Shown here: piece by piece, positions 31,925 through 41,382 of the stretch | Layout: each line of letters begins with the position of its first letter | How positions within the stretch are numbered: position 1 is the stretch's first letter | Assembly: GCA_023150555.1 (NCBI GenBank) | Contig: JAKLKQ010000020.1 | Coordinates: 1 to 64,000, forward strand | Direction of reading: 5' to 3' | Source of the DNA: Planctomycetota bacterium | GTDB lineage: Bacteria > Planctomycetota > SZUA-567 > H5-PLA8 | Length of the DNA: 64,000 bases | Translations under genes and position numbers: made by a program | The notes under the pieces: model-generated | What the model was told of the DNA's origin: nothing | The model's input: only the letters and a program-made list of their open reading frames with translations | The model's database searches: none

Positions 31925-33916
31925 ATGACTGCGAAGAAGGCGAAAGAGAAGGGAGAGGGCGAGGCCTACGTAGTCTTTGCCCGCCGCTTCCGCCCGCAGG
32001 CGTTCGAGGACGTCGTCGGGCAGAGCACCGTCACTGCCGCGCTGCGCCACGCGCTCAAGTCCGGCCGCCTCGCGCAGGCCTACCTGCTCGCCGGTCCGCG
32101 CGGCGTCGGCAAGACCAGCCTCGCGCGCATCTTCGCGAAAGCCCTTAACTGCCAAAAAGGCAAGGGGCCGGGCGGCCTCGCCGTCGAGCCCTGCAACGAA
32201 TGCGACGCGTGTCTCTCGATTCAGGAAGGCCGCGCGCTGGACGTGATCGAGATGGACGCCGCGACCAACCGTGGCATCAATGAGATCCGCGAGTTGCGCG
32301 ACAACGTTGGCTTGGCACCCAGCGAACTGCGCTTCAAGATTTATATCGTCGACGAAGTCCACATGCTCACCAACGAAGCGTGGAACGCGTTCCTGAAGAC
32401 CCTCGAGGAACCCCCCGTGCACGTGAAGTTCGTCTTCGCCACCACCGACCCCGACCGCATTCCCGAGACCATCCTTTCGCGCTGCCAGCGTTTCGACCTG
32501 CGCCGCATCGGCTTGCCCGAGATCGTGCAGCGCCTGAGGCAGATCTGCGACGCCGAAAAGGTAAAGGCCGCGCCTGCCGCGCTGGAGCGCATCGCCGCGC
32601 TGTCCAAGGGCGGCCTGCGCGACGCCGAGAGCATGCTCGACCTAGCCGTGAACCTGGGCGAAGGTAGCGTCGACGACGAAGTCGTTCGGCAGATCGCCGG
32701 CGCCGCGCCCGACGAACTAGTTTTCGGCCTGCTTCAGGCTTGCGCCGAAGGCCGCGTGGCCGACGCGCTGGGCGAAGCCTCCAAGGCGCTGGACGCCGGC
32801 GCCGACCCCGACGACCTGCTCGTCGAGATCGCCGAACGCCTGCGCGGCACGCTGCTGGCGCGTACCTGCGGCGCCGAAAGCCCGCTGCTGGCCGGGCAGA
32901 GCCACCTCAAGGATTCGTACGCGAAACTCGCGGGCCTCTTGAGCGAAGACCAGTTCCTGATGCTGCTGCAGCTCTTTGGCAACGCGCGCCGCCAGGTGAA
33001 GGACGCCGCGCAGGCACGCCTGCCGCTGGAGATGGCCATCGTGCGCGCTGCACGCGCAAAGGATCTGGTCGATTTGGGCAAACTCGTGGAGGCTCTGGAA
33101 ACGGGTACCGGCGCGGGGCCGGCGGCTTCGGGAGCCAGGCCACCCGCTGTGAGGGAGGGCCCCCGCCCAAACGCCCCAGGCCGCCCGGCAGGCACTAGCG
33201 TCCGCCCGGCGGCCATGCCCCAGGCAAGCGGCAGCGGCGCATCGGTTCCGGCGGTGGCTTCGGCGCCGCGTGCGGGCTTGCCCGAACGCTGGGACGAAGT
33301 CCTCGCGGCGGTGCGGCCCGTGCCGGGCGGTTCGATCATTGCCAGCGCGCTGTCGCATCTTGAGGTTCGGCTGGAGACCGAGGGCGGGCGGCTGCAGTTG
33401 GGCTTCGGCGCCGCGCAGAGTTTTTATAGCGAGACGCTGGAGCGCCCCGAGCGGCTCTACGCGCTGAAGGTTGCGCTGGAGCAGGTCTACGGCAAGGCGT
33501 TCGAGATCGCCTTCGAGCGTCTGCAGGGTGTGCGCCCGGTGTTTACGCTGCCGCTCCCGCCGCCGCCACGCGCGGTCGGACAGGTGCCGGCGGTTCCGGA
33601 ACGCGCGGCCGAGGAAAGCCCAGCGGCGGCGCAGGTCGCCGAGGAGGACTTCGACGACGAGGGCGCGCTGCCGTTGCCGCACACGGCGGCGTCCGCTCCG
33701 GAACCGGAAGTGGAGATCGATGTGGACGCGGACGAGCCTGACGACGTGGGCCCGGCCGCCGTGCAGGCTCCAGTGGTGCACGAGCAGGTCTTCGAACGCG
33801 CGACGGAAGAGGAACGCGAGGCGGCCAAGGAGCACCCGCTGGTGAAGGCGCTGCTCGAGAAGGTCGGCGGCGAGGTGATGGACGTGCGCAAGCTGCGCGC
33901 CGCGCGGAAAGGATGA
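31925..33916 (+). CDS. dnaX: DNA polymerase III gamma/tau subunit
   Basis: 663 aa from the ATG at 31925; the frame is open 17 codons upstream, but that part overlaps leader DNA. The clamp-loader AAA+ domain opens with FARRFRPQAFEDVVGQ, Walker A GPRGVGKTS, four Cys of the zinc module (C in LNCQKGKG, then EPCNECDACLS), Walker B IYIVDEVHML, and the Ser-Arg-Cys sensor at ILSRCQRF. A collar domain follows, then a Pro/Ala linker (about 410-460) and a tau-specific C-terminal part. I see no A-rich slippery site late in the gene, so a frameshifted gamma form is not evident. It leads a dnaX-ybaB-recR operon. Confidence 0.95.
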   Translation: MTAKKAKEKGEGEAYVVFARRFRPQAFEDVVGQSTVTAALRHALKSGRLAQAYLLAGPRGVGKTSLARIFAKALNCQKGKGPGGLAVEPCNECDACLSIQEGRALDVIEMDAATNRGINEIRELRDNVGLAPSELRFKIYIVDEVHMLTNEAWNAFLKTLEEPPVHVKFVFATTDPDRIPETILSRCQRFDLRRIGLPEIVQRLRQICDAEKVKAAPAALERIAALSKGGLRDAESMLDLAVNLGEGSVDDEVVRQIAGAAPDELVFGLLQACAEGRVADALGEASKALDAGADPDDLLVEIAERLRGTLLARTCGAESPLLAGQSHLKDSYAKLAGLLSEDQFLMLLQLFGNARRQVKDAAQARLPLEMAIVRAARAKDLVDLGKLVEALETGTGAGPAASGARPPAVREGPRPNAPGRPAGTSVRPAAMPQASGSGASVPAVASAPRAGLPERWDEVLAAVRPVPGGSIIASALSHLEVRLETEGGRLQLGFGAAQSFYSETLERPERLYALKVALEQVYGKAFEIAFERLQGVRPVFTLPLPPPPRAVGQVPAVPERAAEESPAAAQVAEEDFDDEGALPLPHTAASAPEPEVEIDVDADEPDDVGPAAVQAPVVHEQVFERATEEEREAAKEHPLVKALLEKVGGEVMDVRKLRAARKG

Positions 33917-33920
33917 GCGG

Positions 33921-34265
33921 ATGAATATGGGCGGCATGGGTCCGTTGGATCTGATGAAGCTCGTCTCGCAGGCGGGCAAGATCCGCGAGAACATGAGCCA
34001 GCTGAAGGACAAGGCCGCGAAGCGCACCGTCGAGGGCGCCGCCGGCGGGGGCCTGATTAAGGTCCTTGTCAACGGCGCGGGCGAGGTCCTTTCTGTGACG
34101 GTCGATCCCGAGGCCCTGCAGGATTCCGAGGCGCTGGGTCCGCTGGTGGCCGCGGCGGTGAATGACGGGCTGCGCAAGAGCAAGGAAGTCCTGCTGGAGG
34201 AGACGAAGGCTGCGATGGGCGGCCTGGACCTCCCGCCGGGCATGATGGACGGCCTGGGCTTCTAG
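33921..34265 (+). CDS. ybaB: YbaB/EbfC family nucleoid-associated protein
   Basis: 114 aa; the family is usually 100-115. A helix at 1-35 is followed by three strands with the conserved GGGLIKVLVNGAGEVLSVTVDPE and the LGPLVAAAVNDGLRKSKE helix. EbfC dimers bind DNA with tweezers-like arms. It lies four bases after dnaX and two before recR, the classical order. The Met-Gly-rich end (MGGLDLPPGMMDG) is typical. Confidence 0.95.
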   Translation: MNMGGMGPLDLMKLVSQAGKIRENMSQLKDKAAKRTVEGAAGGGLIKVLVNGAGEVLSVTVDPEALQDSEALGPLVAAAVNDGLRKSKEVLLEETKAAMGGLDLPPGMMDGLGF

Positions 34266-34267
34266 CC

Positions 34268-34894
34268 ATGGCAATGCGACCCGGAAACGAACCGCCTGCC
34301 GACAGTTTCGAGCGGCTGATTCGCGAACTGGAGCGGCTGCCCGGCATCGGGCGGCGCAGCGCCGAGCGCATCGCGTACCACCTGCTCAGCGCGTCCAGCG
34401 AGGAAGCCATGGCCCTTGCCGTGGCGATCCGCGATGTGAAGAAGAACCTGCACCCCTGCGCCGACTGCGGGGATCTGACCGAGGCCGAACACTGCGCGAT
34501 CTGCAGCGACGGCGCGCGCGACCCGTCGGTGCTGTGCGTGGTGGAATGGCCCCGTGAGGTGCGGGCGATCGAGAAGAGCGGCGTCTTCCGCGGGCGCTAC
34601 CACGTCCTGATGGGGCGCATCAGCCCGATCAACGGCGTGGAACCCGAGGACCTGCGCATCGGCGAGTTGCTGACGCGGGCGCGCGCCGGGGAAGTGAAGG
34701 AAGTCGTCCTGGCCTGCAGTCCGACGGTGGAAGGCGACGCCACGGCGTCGTTTCTCACCGGACAGCTTCGCGGGCTGCCGTCGCCGGTGAAGGTCACACG
34801 CTTGGCTCGGGGCCTGCCGGAAGGCAGCGACCTCAGCTTCGCGCAGGCCGGCACCATCGGCGAGGCCTTGAAGGGCAGGCGCGAGACGCCGTAG
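34268..34894 (+). CDS. recR: Recombination mediator RecR
   Basis: 208 aa, about 10 longer than E. coli RecR at the N terminus; an ATG at 34274 is also possible. Helix-hairpin-helix ELERLPGIGRRSAERIAYHLL, C4 zinc finger (CADCGDLTEAEHCAIC), Toprim domain with VVEWPREVRAIEKSG and a Walker-like HVLMGRISPINGV are present. It loads RecA on SSB-coated gaps with RecF/RecO. Neither recF nor recO is in the window. Coupled to ybaB. Confidence 0.95.
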   Translation: MAMRPGNEPPADSFERLIRELERLPGIGRRSAERIAYHLLSASSEEAMALAVAIRDVKKNLHPCADCGDLTEAEHCAICSDGARDPSVLCVVEWPREVRAIEKSGVFRGRYHVLMGRISPINGVEPEDLRIGELLTRARAGEVKEVVLACSPTVEGDATASFLTGQLRGLPSPVKVTRLARGLPEGSDLSFAQAGTIGEALKGRRETP

Positions 34895-34936
34895 GCCGGG
34901 CGTCGAATCGCGCCAGGGGATGGAAAGGAACAGGGT

Positions 34937-36409
34937 ATGCATCTGACCCAATCGCTCAGCCAGCGCATGGAACAGAAGCTGGTCATGACGCGGCAGATGA
35001 TCCAGTCCATTGAGATGCTTCAGCTGCCGCTGATGGACCTGCAGCAGAGCATCAACATGGAGCTTACGTCCAATCCCTGGCTTGACCTCGTGGACGGCGA
35101 ACTCGCGCCCGACCGCACCAACGTCGAATTGAAGCGCGTCGAGGACAAGCCGGCGGCCGACGGCAACGAAGACGACGCCCGCGTCAAGCGGGTTGAACTC
35201 CTGCTGAAGGAATGGAATGATCCGAACACCCGCGGCAGCGGCGGCGTGGCCCGGCGCATGGGCGAAGAAGACGCGAAACTCGAGGCGATGCAGAACACCG
35301 CCGCGCCCAGCACCTCACTGGAAGAGCACCTGCTCACGCAGCTTCACCTGGTCAAGGAAGAGCCTCACCTGAAGGAACTGGCCGAGGTCATCATCGGTTC
35401 GCTGGACACCAACGGCTACCTGAACACGCCGCTGATGGACCTCTTCTACAAGAACGAAGGCGGCATCCGGCGCCCCGTTGTGAAGGATGGGATCACCGAG
35501 GACGAGGCGGAGCTGGCCCTGGCGCTGGTGCAGGGCTTCGACCCGCCCGGCGTCGGCGCGCGCGACGTCCGCGAATGCCTGCTGCTGCAGATGCGGCGCA
35601 TGGACGAGGATTTCTCGTTCGAGGAGCAGCTCGTCGAGCATCACCTCGACGACCTGAGCCACAACCGGTTGCCCAAGATCGCCAAGGAGATGGCCGTGCC
35701 CGTCGAACGGGTGAAGGAAGGCCTGGCACGCATCGCGCACCTGAACCCCAAGCCCGGCCGCGCCTTCGGCGGGCGTCGCCCCCAGTACGTGGTGCCGGAC
35801 GTGGTCGTCGACGAGATCGAAGGCGAGTTCCACGTGCGGATCAACGAGCACTTCCTGCCCGCGCTGCGCATTTCGCAAGACAGCCTGAACATGCTCAAGC
35901 GCGAGCCCAAGGACTCCGCCGTGCGCGAGTACATCATGGGTAAGCTTGGAAGCGCGGTGTGGCTGATGGAGTCGGTCCTGCAGCGGCGCAACACCCTGGA
36001 GCGCATCGCGCAGCAGATCGTGGATATCCAAAAGCCCTTCTTTGAACACGGCCCCACGCACCTCAAGCCGCTGATGATGCAGGAGGTCGCCGAGCGCATT
36101 GGCATGCATGTCTCTACCGTCTCGCGCGCGCTCAGCGGAAAATACATGCAGACGCCGCAGGGCCTGTTCCCCATGAAGTACTTCTTCACCGGCGGATTCA
36201 GTACCGCCGACGGCGAGAGCGAGTCCAACCGCGCGATCATGCTCAAGATCCAGGAGATGGTGAAACACGAGGACAAGAAGAGTCCGCTCAGCGACCAGGA
36301 AATCGTGGAACGCCTGATGGCCGAGAACATCAACATCGCGCGCCGCACCGTCGCGAAGTATCGCGAGAAACTCAACATTCCCTCCAGCCGGCAGCGCAAG
36401 GAATACTAA
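34937..36409 (+). CDS. rpoN: RNA polymerase sigma-54 factor
   Basis: 490 aa. Gln/Leu-rich region I (LTQSLSQRMEQKLVMTRQMIQSIEMLQLP) binds bacterial enhancer-binding proteins. An acidic linker follows, then the core-binding domain, the HTH (MMQEVAERIGMHVSTVSRALSGKY) and the RpoN box ARRTVAKYRE at about 470-479. All parts are present, so it should be functional. It lies 42 bp after recR in the same direction. In most bacteria rpoN neighbours are lptB, hpf and ptsN; those are absent here. No sigma-54 activator is in the window. Confidence 0.95.
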   Translation: MHLTQSLSQRMEQKLVMTRQMIQSIEMLQLPLMDLQQSINMELTSNPWLDLVDGELAPDRTNVELKRVEDKPAADGNEDDARVKRVELLLKEWNDPNTRGSGGVARRMGEEDAKLEAMQNTAAPSTSLEEHLLTQLHLVKEEPHLKELAEVIIGSLDTNGYLNTPLMDLFYKNEGGIRRPVVKDGITEDEAELALALVQGFDPPGVGARDVRECLLLQMRRMDEDFSFEEQLVEHHLDDLSHNRLPKIAKEMAVPVERVKEGLARIAHLNPKPGRAFGGRRPQYVVPDVVVDEIEGEFHVRINEHFLPALRISQDSLNMLKREPKDSAVREYIMGKLGSAVWLMESVLQRRNTLERIAQQIVDIQKPFFEHGPTHLKPLMMQEVAERIGMHVSTVSRALSGKYMQTPQGLFPMKYFFTGGFSTADGESESNRAIMLKIQEMVKHEDKKSPLSDQEIVERLMAENINIARRTVAKYREKLNIPSSRQRKEY

Positions 36410-36452
36410 GCAACCCTTCCGCACCGCCGAGGCATCGGGTAGTATTCTCGAA

Positions 36453-37259
36453 ATGAGCCAGGCTGATTCAGTCGCGCCCGCGTCCCCCGAGGCGCCCGGC
36501 GTTCCACGTTGCGGCCGCTGCGCACGGGAACTTTCGGGCGAGCGCCCCGTGAGGCTTCCCGATGGCGCCGAATACTGCGCCGCCTGCTGCGAACGCATGG
36601 CGACCGACGCCTTCGAGATGGAGACGGGCGAGCCTTTCGTGAAGTGGATCGAGAAACATCCCGAGTTGGTAATGGCGCACCAGCCCATGGAACTGGCGGT
36701 GCGGCGCATGGGATTCCTTTTTCCGCTGGCCTGCGCGGTCCTGGGCCTGGGGCTTGCGGTCTTCGGCACGCTGCGGCTGCTGAATCCGCCGCCGGAGGAT
36801 ACCGCGGCGGTTCCGGTGTCTCCCGCGCCCAGCGCCGGCCGCACACCCAAGAAGTTGCCGCCACCCAGCGGCAAAGGCTATCTGGCCGCGGGCCTCGCGG
36901 CGATGCTCCTGTTCGGCTGGCTGGTACTGCGGCAGGGCAAGGGCTACCTGCGCGCGGCGGGCTTCCGGTTGACGTTGCGCGACGGCGTTTTTCACCTCAA
37001 GCACCGCGACCGCGAAGAGTCTTTTCCCGTTGGTGATGTCACGCAGGCCTGTGTCGTGCGCCCGGGCACTGTCGGCGCCCGCGAAGGCGCGCTGGGCTTG
37101 AGCGACGGGCGCATGCTGACGCTCGACACCTGCCTCAGCGACCTGCATGCGCTGGGCGTGGTGATGGACCTGCGATTCCGCGAGGATTTCCCGCCGTCCC
37201 TGGAGGAGCGCGACCGCGAGCGCCGCGAACGTCTGCGCAAGATCCGAGGGCTGTCCTGA
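36453..37259 (+). CDS. Zinc-ribbon protein with two membrane spans
   Basis: 268 aa. N-terminal C-x2-C pairs (CGRC, later CAACC at about residues 40-47) suggest a small zinc ribbon. Two TMs lie at about 88-107 and 145-160, followed by a cytoplasmic domain with FRLTLRDGVFHL (PH-like strands) and a basic tail. No family recognised. It sits 43 bp after rpoN and 2 bp before the GntR/LacI-type gene, in the same direction. It may respond to a membrane signal and pass it on, but that is a guess. Confidence 0.65.
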   Translation: MSQADSVAPASPEAPGVPRCGRCARELSGERPVRLPDGAEYCAACCERMATDAFEMETGEPFVKWIEKHPELVMAHQPMELAVRRMGFLFPLACAVLGLGLAVFGTLRLLNPPPEDTAAVPVSPAPSAGRTPKKLPPPSGKGYLAAGLAAMLLFGWLVLRQGKGYLRAAGFRLTLRDGVFHLKHRDREESFPVGDVTQACVVRPGTVGAREGALGLSDGRMLTLDTCLSDLHALGVVMDLRFREDFPPSLEERDRERRERLRKIRGLS

Positions 37260-37261
37260 CC

Positions 37262-38377
37262 ATGCGCCAGTCGCTGAAGGTGCGCGACGTTGCAGAGCGC
37301 ATCCGAGCGTTGCTGGATGCCGAGGCCCCGCACGGCGGCGGCATGGTTTCCTGCCGCGGTATCGCCAAGCGCGTCGGGGCCACTTACAGCACCGTCCGCC
37401 GGGCCTTCAGGTTGCTCGCGGAGGAAGGCCGCTTGCGCCTGGAACACGGACGCGGCACCTTCGTCGCCTCTGGCGCAACTCTCGCGCCGGCCGCCGCGAC
37501 GCTTGCGAAACCGGAGCCCCCGCCGTTCAAAGTCTGGACCCTGATCTCGCACGGTGGCATCGCCAGCGGCAGCGGCTGCTATGCGTCGATCCACACCGGG
37601 GCCCTCAAGGAGGCGATGCGCGCAGACGAGGCGTTGATGGTGGTCGGCGAACGCGATGAGCCCGCCGATCTGGTGCGTGCGTCGGCTTCCGGCATCCTGC
37701 TGATGGGCGCCTTCTGGCCGGAGACGCAGCGCAAGTGCGCGAGTTCGCCGCTGCCGGTCGTGGTGGTGGACGACGTTCCGCTGGTGCGTGGGATGGACCA
37801 CGTCGTCACCGACAACCGCCGTGGCGCCGACCTGATCGTGCAGCGCCTGCTGGCCCTGGGGCACCGGCGCTTCGCCGTGATCCGTTCGATGATCCGGCGC
37901 AGCGAGAGCCGCACCGACCTGCATCCCGACGCCGACAGCGAGGAACGCGCGCGTTTCGTGCGCATGGCCCTGCGCCGCAGGGGCCTGGACCTGCCCGACA
38001 AGAATGTCATCGACAACTACGGCGGCCGTGCACGGAAGCGCGAGTTCGCCGCGCAGCATTTCCTCACGCTCAAGCCCCGGCCGACGGCGGTCATCTGTTC
38101 GGGCGAGGACCGCGCCGTCACGCTGCTGCGCATCCTGCGGCAGGAAGGCATCGCCGTGCCGGGGGATGTCAGCATCGCGGCCTTCTGCACTCCGGGCGGC
38201 GACGACGGCGTGACAATCAGCGGGGTCGAGGTCGACTTCGAGGAGATGGGCCGCCTGGGCGTCGAGCGCTTGCGCGCGAGGGCGGATGGCCGCGTGCTGC
38301 GCGGCGCCGCGCGCAGAATCCAGGTGCCGGTGGCGCTCGTGGACGGCGAGACGTGGGGTCCGGCGCCGCGCGATTAG
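37262..38377 (+). CDS. GntR-HTH/LacI-type ligand-domain transcriptional regulator
   Basis: 371 aa. The N terminus is a winged helix of GntR type (VRDVAERIRALL, CRGIAKRVGATYSTVRRAFRLL, AEEGRLRLEHGRGTFV, about residues 8-75). From about 95 to the end is a periplasmic-binding-protein (LacI/PBP1-like) sugar-sensor domain, including VVTDNRRGADLIVQRLLALGH and PTAVICSGEDRA. This architecture is frequent in Planctomycetota and PVC bacteria (AraR-like). It likely controls the secreted NHL gene downstream, which has a palindrome between. It starts two bases after the zinc-ribbon gene. Confidence 0.88.
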   Translation: MRQSLKVRDVAERIRALLDAEAPHGGGMVSCRGIAKRVGATYSTVRRAFRLLAEEGRLRLEHGRGTFVASGATLAPAAATLAKPEPPPFKVWTLISHGGIASGSGCYASIHTGALKEAMRADEALMVVGERDEPADLVRASASGILLMGAFWPETQRKCASSPLPVVVVDDVPLVRGMDHVVTDNRRGADLIVQRLLALGHRRFAVIRSMIRRSESRTDLHPDADSEERARFVRMALRRRGLDLPDKNVIDNYGGRARKREFAAQHFLTLKPRPTAVICSGEDRAVTLLRILRQEGIAVPGDVSIAAFCTPGGDDGVTISGVEVDFEEMGRLGVERLRARADGRVLRGAARRIQVPVALVDGETWGPAPRD

Positions 38378-38394
38378 GATCAGTATGAATCAGT

Positions 38395-38413
38395 TTTTAG
38401 ACCTGGTCTGAAA
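38395..38413. promoter_or_regulatory. Palindromic operator candidate (AGACC-T-GGTCT core)
   Basis: The 19-bp site TTTTAGACCTGGTCTGAAA has arms matching at eight of nine positions around a central T. It lies 18 bp past the regulator stop codon and about 120 bp before the NHL gene start. The TGGTCT/AGACC half-sites recall GntR-family sites such as those of DasR/NagR, but with arms in the opposite order. Probable target of the adjacent GntR/LacI-type regulator. Confidence 0.45.
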
Positions 38414-38536
38414 GCGGTTCTTTCGGCGCGGCTCGCGGGGAGCGGCCGGGTTATGAAGGAAGGGAACGCGGGAAAAAGGGGCGGCGGGCGGGAAAGTGAA
38501 ATTGCAGTAACCCTATACAGCACAGGAGCATGCGGT

Positions 38537-41374
38537 ATGCGCGGTTTCCCGGCCCAGGTTCTGGTACTCCTCCTATTGACCGCGCTGGGCATTCAGAGCG
38601 TGTTGCACGCCGCCGGCGCCGACGAGTTCAAAATCAAGCGCGAGGCCGTCTTCGAATTCTCCGAGTCGCCCGTCGTGATTCGTTCGGGCGATCGCATCGA
38701 GGTGCGTTTCGCGGCCAAAGGCCGCTGCGACGTGACAGTGGCCGTCGAGGACGCGAACGGGAATATCGTGCGCCATCTCGCCAGCGGCGTGCTGGGCGAT
38801 AATGCGCCGGCCCCGTTTGCCAAAGGCGTCTTGAAGCAGGCGCTGGTCTGGGACGGAAAGGACGACACCGGGAAGTACATCGATGACAAGGACAGCCACG
38901 CCATCCGCGTCTCGCTGGGCCTGAAGCCGCAGTACGAGAAGGACCTCCTGTACAGTCCCTACCGCCGCGTTTCCAACGGATTGCCGGTGCTGGCGGCGAC
39001 ACCCGAGGGCATGCTGGTCTACGATGGGCTTGGTGTCGACATCATCCGGCTCTTCGGCCACGACGGCGCGTACAAGCGCACGGTCTACCCGTTTCCCGCT
39101 GACAAAATCGAAAAGACGCAGGGCCTGCATTGGGGCACCTTCCCGCAGGACGGCAAAAAACTGCCGCTGCGCGAAGGCCACGTGCAGGCGACGCTGCTGA
39201 GTTCCGGAAGCAACGCGGGTTTCAAAGAGTATGGCATCGACAAGTACAACAACTATCTCGTTGATACCGTCGGCCGCGGAGCGTCGGCACTGGCGGCGAG
39301 CGGCTCGCGCGTTGCGGTGGTAGGCTTCGCACTCAACCGCCTGGACCTGGACGGCAGCACCGGCGGCCTGCCGCTGGGCGGAGCGAAGACGCGGATCCTG
39401 CAGCACAACCAGGGCCTGAATCACAACGGCTTCGGCGGCACCATGCCGGGCGGACAGGACATGCCCATCGGCCCGGGCAGTGTGGCGCTGTCGCCTGACG
39501 GCAAGTGGGTGTATTTGACCAACTACGTCTGGGCCGAGTACGTGGGCAGCGGAAGGATGGTCTATCCGTATCTGCACGGCGTGGCCAAAGTTCCGTTCGA
39601 GGAAGACGGTGAGCCCGTTGTCTTCGCGGGCAAACTGGATCGCAAAGCCGAAGGCGCGAAGCCGGGCGAGTTCAACCGGCCGGTTGCCGTCGCCTGCGAC
39701 TCGGCGGGCCGCGTGTACGTCGCCGACCAGGGCAACAACCGCGTGCAGGTCTTCGCGCCCGACGGCAAGTTCCTCAAGAATTTCGCGGTGCAGGAACCTG
39801 TGCACATCGCCGTGCACCCTAAGACCGGCGAGGTCTACGTCGTTTCGGCGGATGAGGGGCATAAGGCGCTGAGGCTTTCGGTCTTCGGCGCGTTCGAGAA
39901 ACTCGAGCGCAAGGCGAGCGCGTCGGTCGAGACGGCCTTCGCCGACCGCACCTACGGGCAGGCGCACGCCCTTGCCACAGCGGTGGACTCCCTGGCCGAT
40001 CCGCCCACGCTCTGGGTGGCGGCGCGCACCGGCCGCCGGGACTCGGAGTCCAACCAGGACTTGAAGGTGTTTGCGTTCAAGGAAGGAAAGCTGGAGTTGC
40101 TGCGCGACTTCGCTGCCGAGGCTAAGAAGGTGCTGGCGCGCCTCGATCCGCCGTCGCTCTCGCGGCAGCGCCTGGTCGTGAATCCGAAGACCGGGGACCT
40201 GTGGGTGCTGGAAGGCGACGGCGGCACGTCCAAGGCAGTCCTCGAGCCGCAGGTGATCGATCCCGAGACCGGCAAGCAGCAGGTCGTCACGCTGCCGCAC
40301 GACTGCGAAGATCTCGCGTTCGACATTAACGGCCTGGCCTATCTGCGCGGACTGCGGTACGTCACCCGATGGGAGACGAAGGTCTGGCGCGAGGTGCCGT
40401 GGGACTACGGCGAGGAACGCGACGGCGTGAACATGAACAACGAGACCGGCAAGAAGCGCCGCGCCAGCGTGCTGGGCGGGCTTTCCGTGCCGGTGCGCCG
40501 TTACAACCATCAGGGCGGGCTGTGGGTCTCGGCCAAGGGGAACCTGGGCGTCTGCTCCTTCATGAGTTCGGTGGAGGCGGAGAACCGCGGCCAGGCGCCC
40601 GTTGCCGTTGAAGAGATGAGGTCGTTCACGCCGCAGCTCTTTCCAGGGCGTTCGGCCTTCGGTCTGGTCAGCGTCTGGGACAAGCACGGGCAATTGGTGA
40701 AGGACGATGCTTTGCAGGGGCTCTCCTTCTCGCACGGACTGGGCCTCGACTGCGAGGACAACATTTACGTCATGCTGGTGGGCGCGCGCGTAATCAACGG
40801 CGAGCGGTACTGGAACCACTCCACCGATACGGTGGTCAAGTTCCCCCTGGGGCGCGGGCGCATTCTGACTACGCACAAGATCGCACCGGTGCCGCTGGCC
40901 GAAAAGCCCAAGCGCGATCCCGACATCGTATCGCCCGGCGGCGGACGCTTGGACAATGCCTGGGTCGAGTGCGCCGAATGGTTCTACGGCGGCGTCGGGT
41001 ATCAGGGACGCAACGAGAGCGCTCCGGGCTACGGCTGCGAGTGCTGGAATAGCCGCTTCACCATCGATTACTTCGCGCGTACCTTCGCGCCGGAAGTCGA
41101 CCACTACAGCGTTGCGGTGCTGGACACCGCCGGCAACTTGATCCTGCGCGTCGGGCAGTACGGCAATGCAGACAGCGCGGGCGAGAAGAGCGCCGTGCCG
41201 CTGGACGGCGACGGGGTGGGGCTCTTCTACGCGCCGTACGTCGCGACGCAAAGCGACCGGCGGCTCTACATCGCCGATCCTGGAAACCGCCGCATCGTCA
41301 GCGTGTGGCTGGGCTACCACGAAGAGAAACGCGTCGCACTCAAGGATGTGCCCGACGCGGAAGCAGGGAAGTAA
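38537..41374 (+). CDS. Large secreted NHL beta-propeller protein
   Basis: 945 aa from the ATG at 38537 (CAGGAG eight bases upstream); the frame extends 28 codons further upstream without an RBS. A signal peptide ends near LHAAGA. A FlgD-like Ig domain (about 45-125) carries VEDANGNIVRHLASG and WDGKDDTGKYID. NHL units follow (for example FNRPVAVACDSAGRVYVADQ with N-N-R-V-Q-V-F). A second propeller-like part with a WFYGG-rich segment is at about 800-870. Such proteins bind sugars or proteins at the surface of planctomycetes. The GntR/LacI regulator before it suggests sugar-controlled expression. It ends eight bases from the convergent M55 peptidase gene. Confidence 0.8.
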   Translation: MRGFPAQVLVLLLLTALGIQSVLHAAGADEFKIKREAVFEFSESPVVIRSGDRIEVRFAAKGRCDVTVAVEDANGNIVRHLASGVLGDNAPAPFAKGVLKQALVWDGKDDTGKYIDDKDSHAIRVSLGLKPQYEKDLLYSPYRRVSNGLPVLAATPEGMLVYDGLGVDIIRLFGHDGAYKRTVYPFPADKIEKTQGLHWGTFPQDGKKLPLREGHVQATLLSSGSNAGFKEYGIDKYNNYLVDTVGRGASALAASGSRVAVVGFALNRLDLDGSTGGLPLGGAKTRILQHNQGLNHNGFGGTMPGGQDMPIGPGSVALSPDGKWVYLTNYVWAEYVGSGRMVYPYLHGVAKVPFEEDGEPVVFAGKLDRKAEGAKPGEFNRPVAVACDSAGRVYVADQGNNRVQVFAPDGKFLKNFAVQEPVHIAVHPKTGEVYVVSADEGHKALRLSVFGAFEKLERKASASVETAFADRTYGQAHALATAVDSLADPPTLWVAARTGRRDSESNQDLKVFAFKEGKLELLRDFAAEAKKVLARLDPPSLSRQRLVVNPKTGDLWVLEGDGGTSKAVLEPQVIDPETGKQQVVTLPHDCEDLAFDINGLAYLRGLRYVTRWETKVWREVPWDYGEERDGVNMNNETGKKRRASVLGGLSVPVRRYNHQGGLWVSAKGNLGVCSFMSSVEAENRGQAPVAVEEMRSFTPQLFPGRSAFGLVSVWDKHGQLVKDDALQGLSFSHGLGLDCEDNIYVMLVGARVINGERYWNHSTDTVVKFPLGRGRILTTHKIAPVPLAEKPKRDPDIVSPGGGRLDNAWVECAEWFYGGVGYQGRNESAPGYGCECWNSRFTIDYFARTFAPEVDHYSVAVLDTAGNLILRVGQYGNADSAGEKSAVPLDGDGVGLFYAPYVATQSDRRLYIADPGNRRIVSVWLGYHEEKRVALKDVPDAEAGK

Positions 41375-41382
41375 GCCGGCGC

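Noticed and set aside
31925-33916. Programmed frameshift in dnaX producing gamma
   Set aside because: The only A-run is near the start (about 32153-32157); no slippery A6G heptamer with hairpin lies at the end of the conserved domains.
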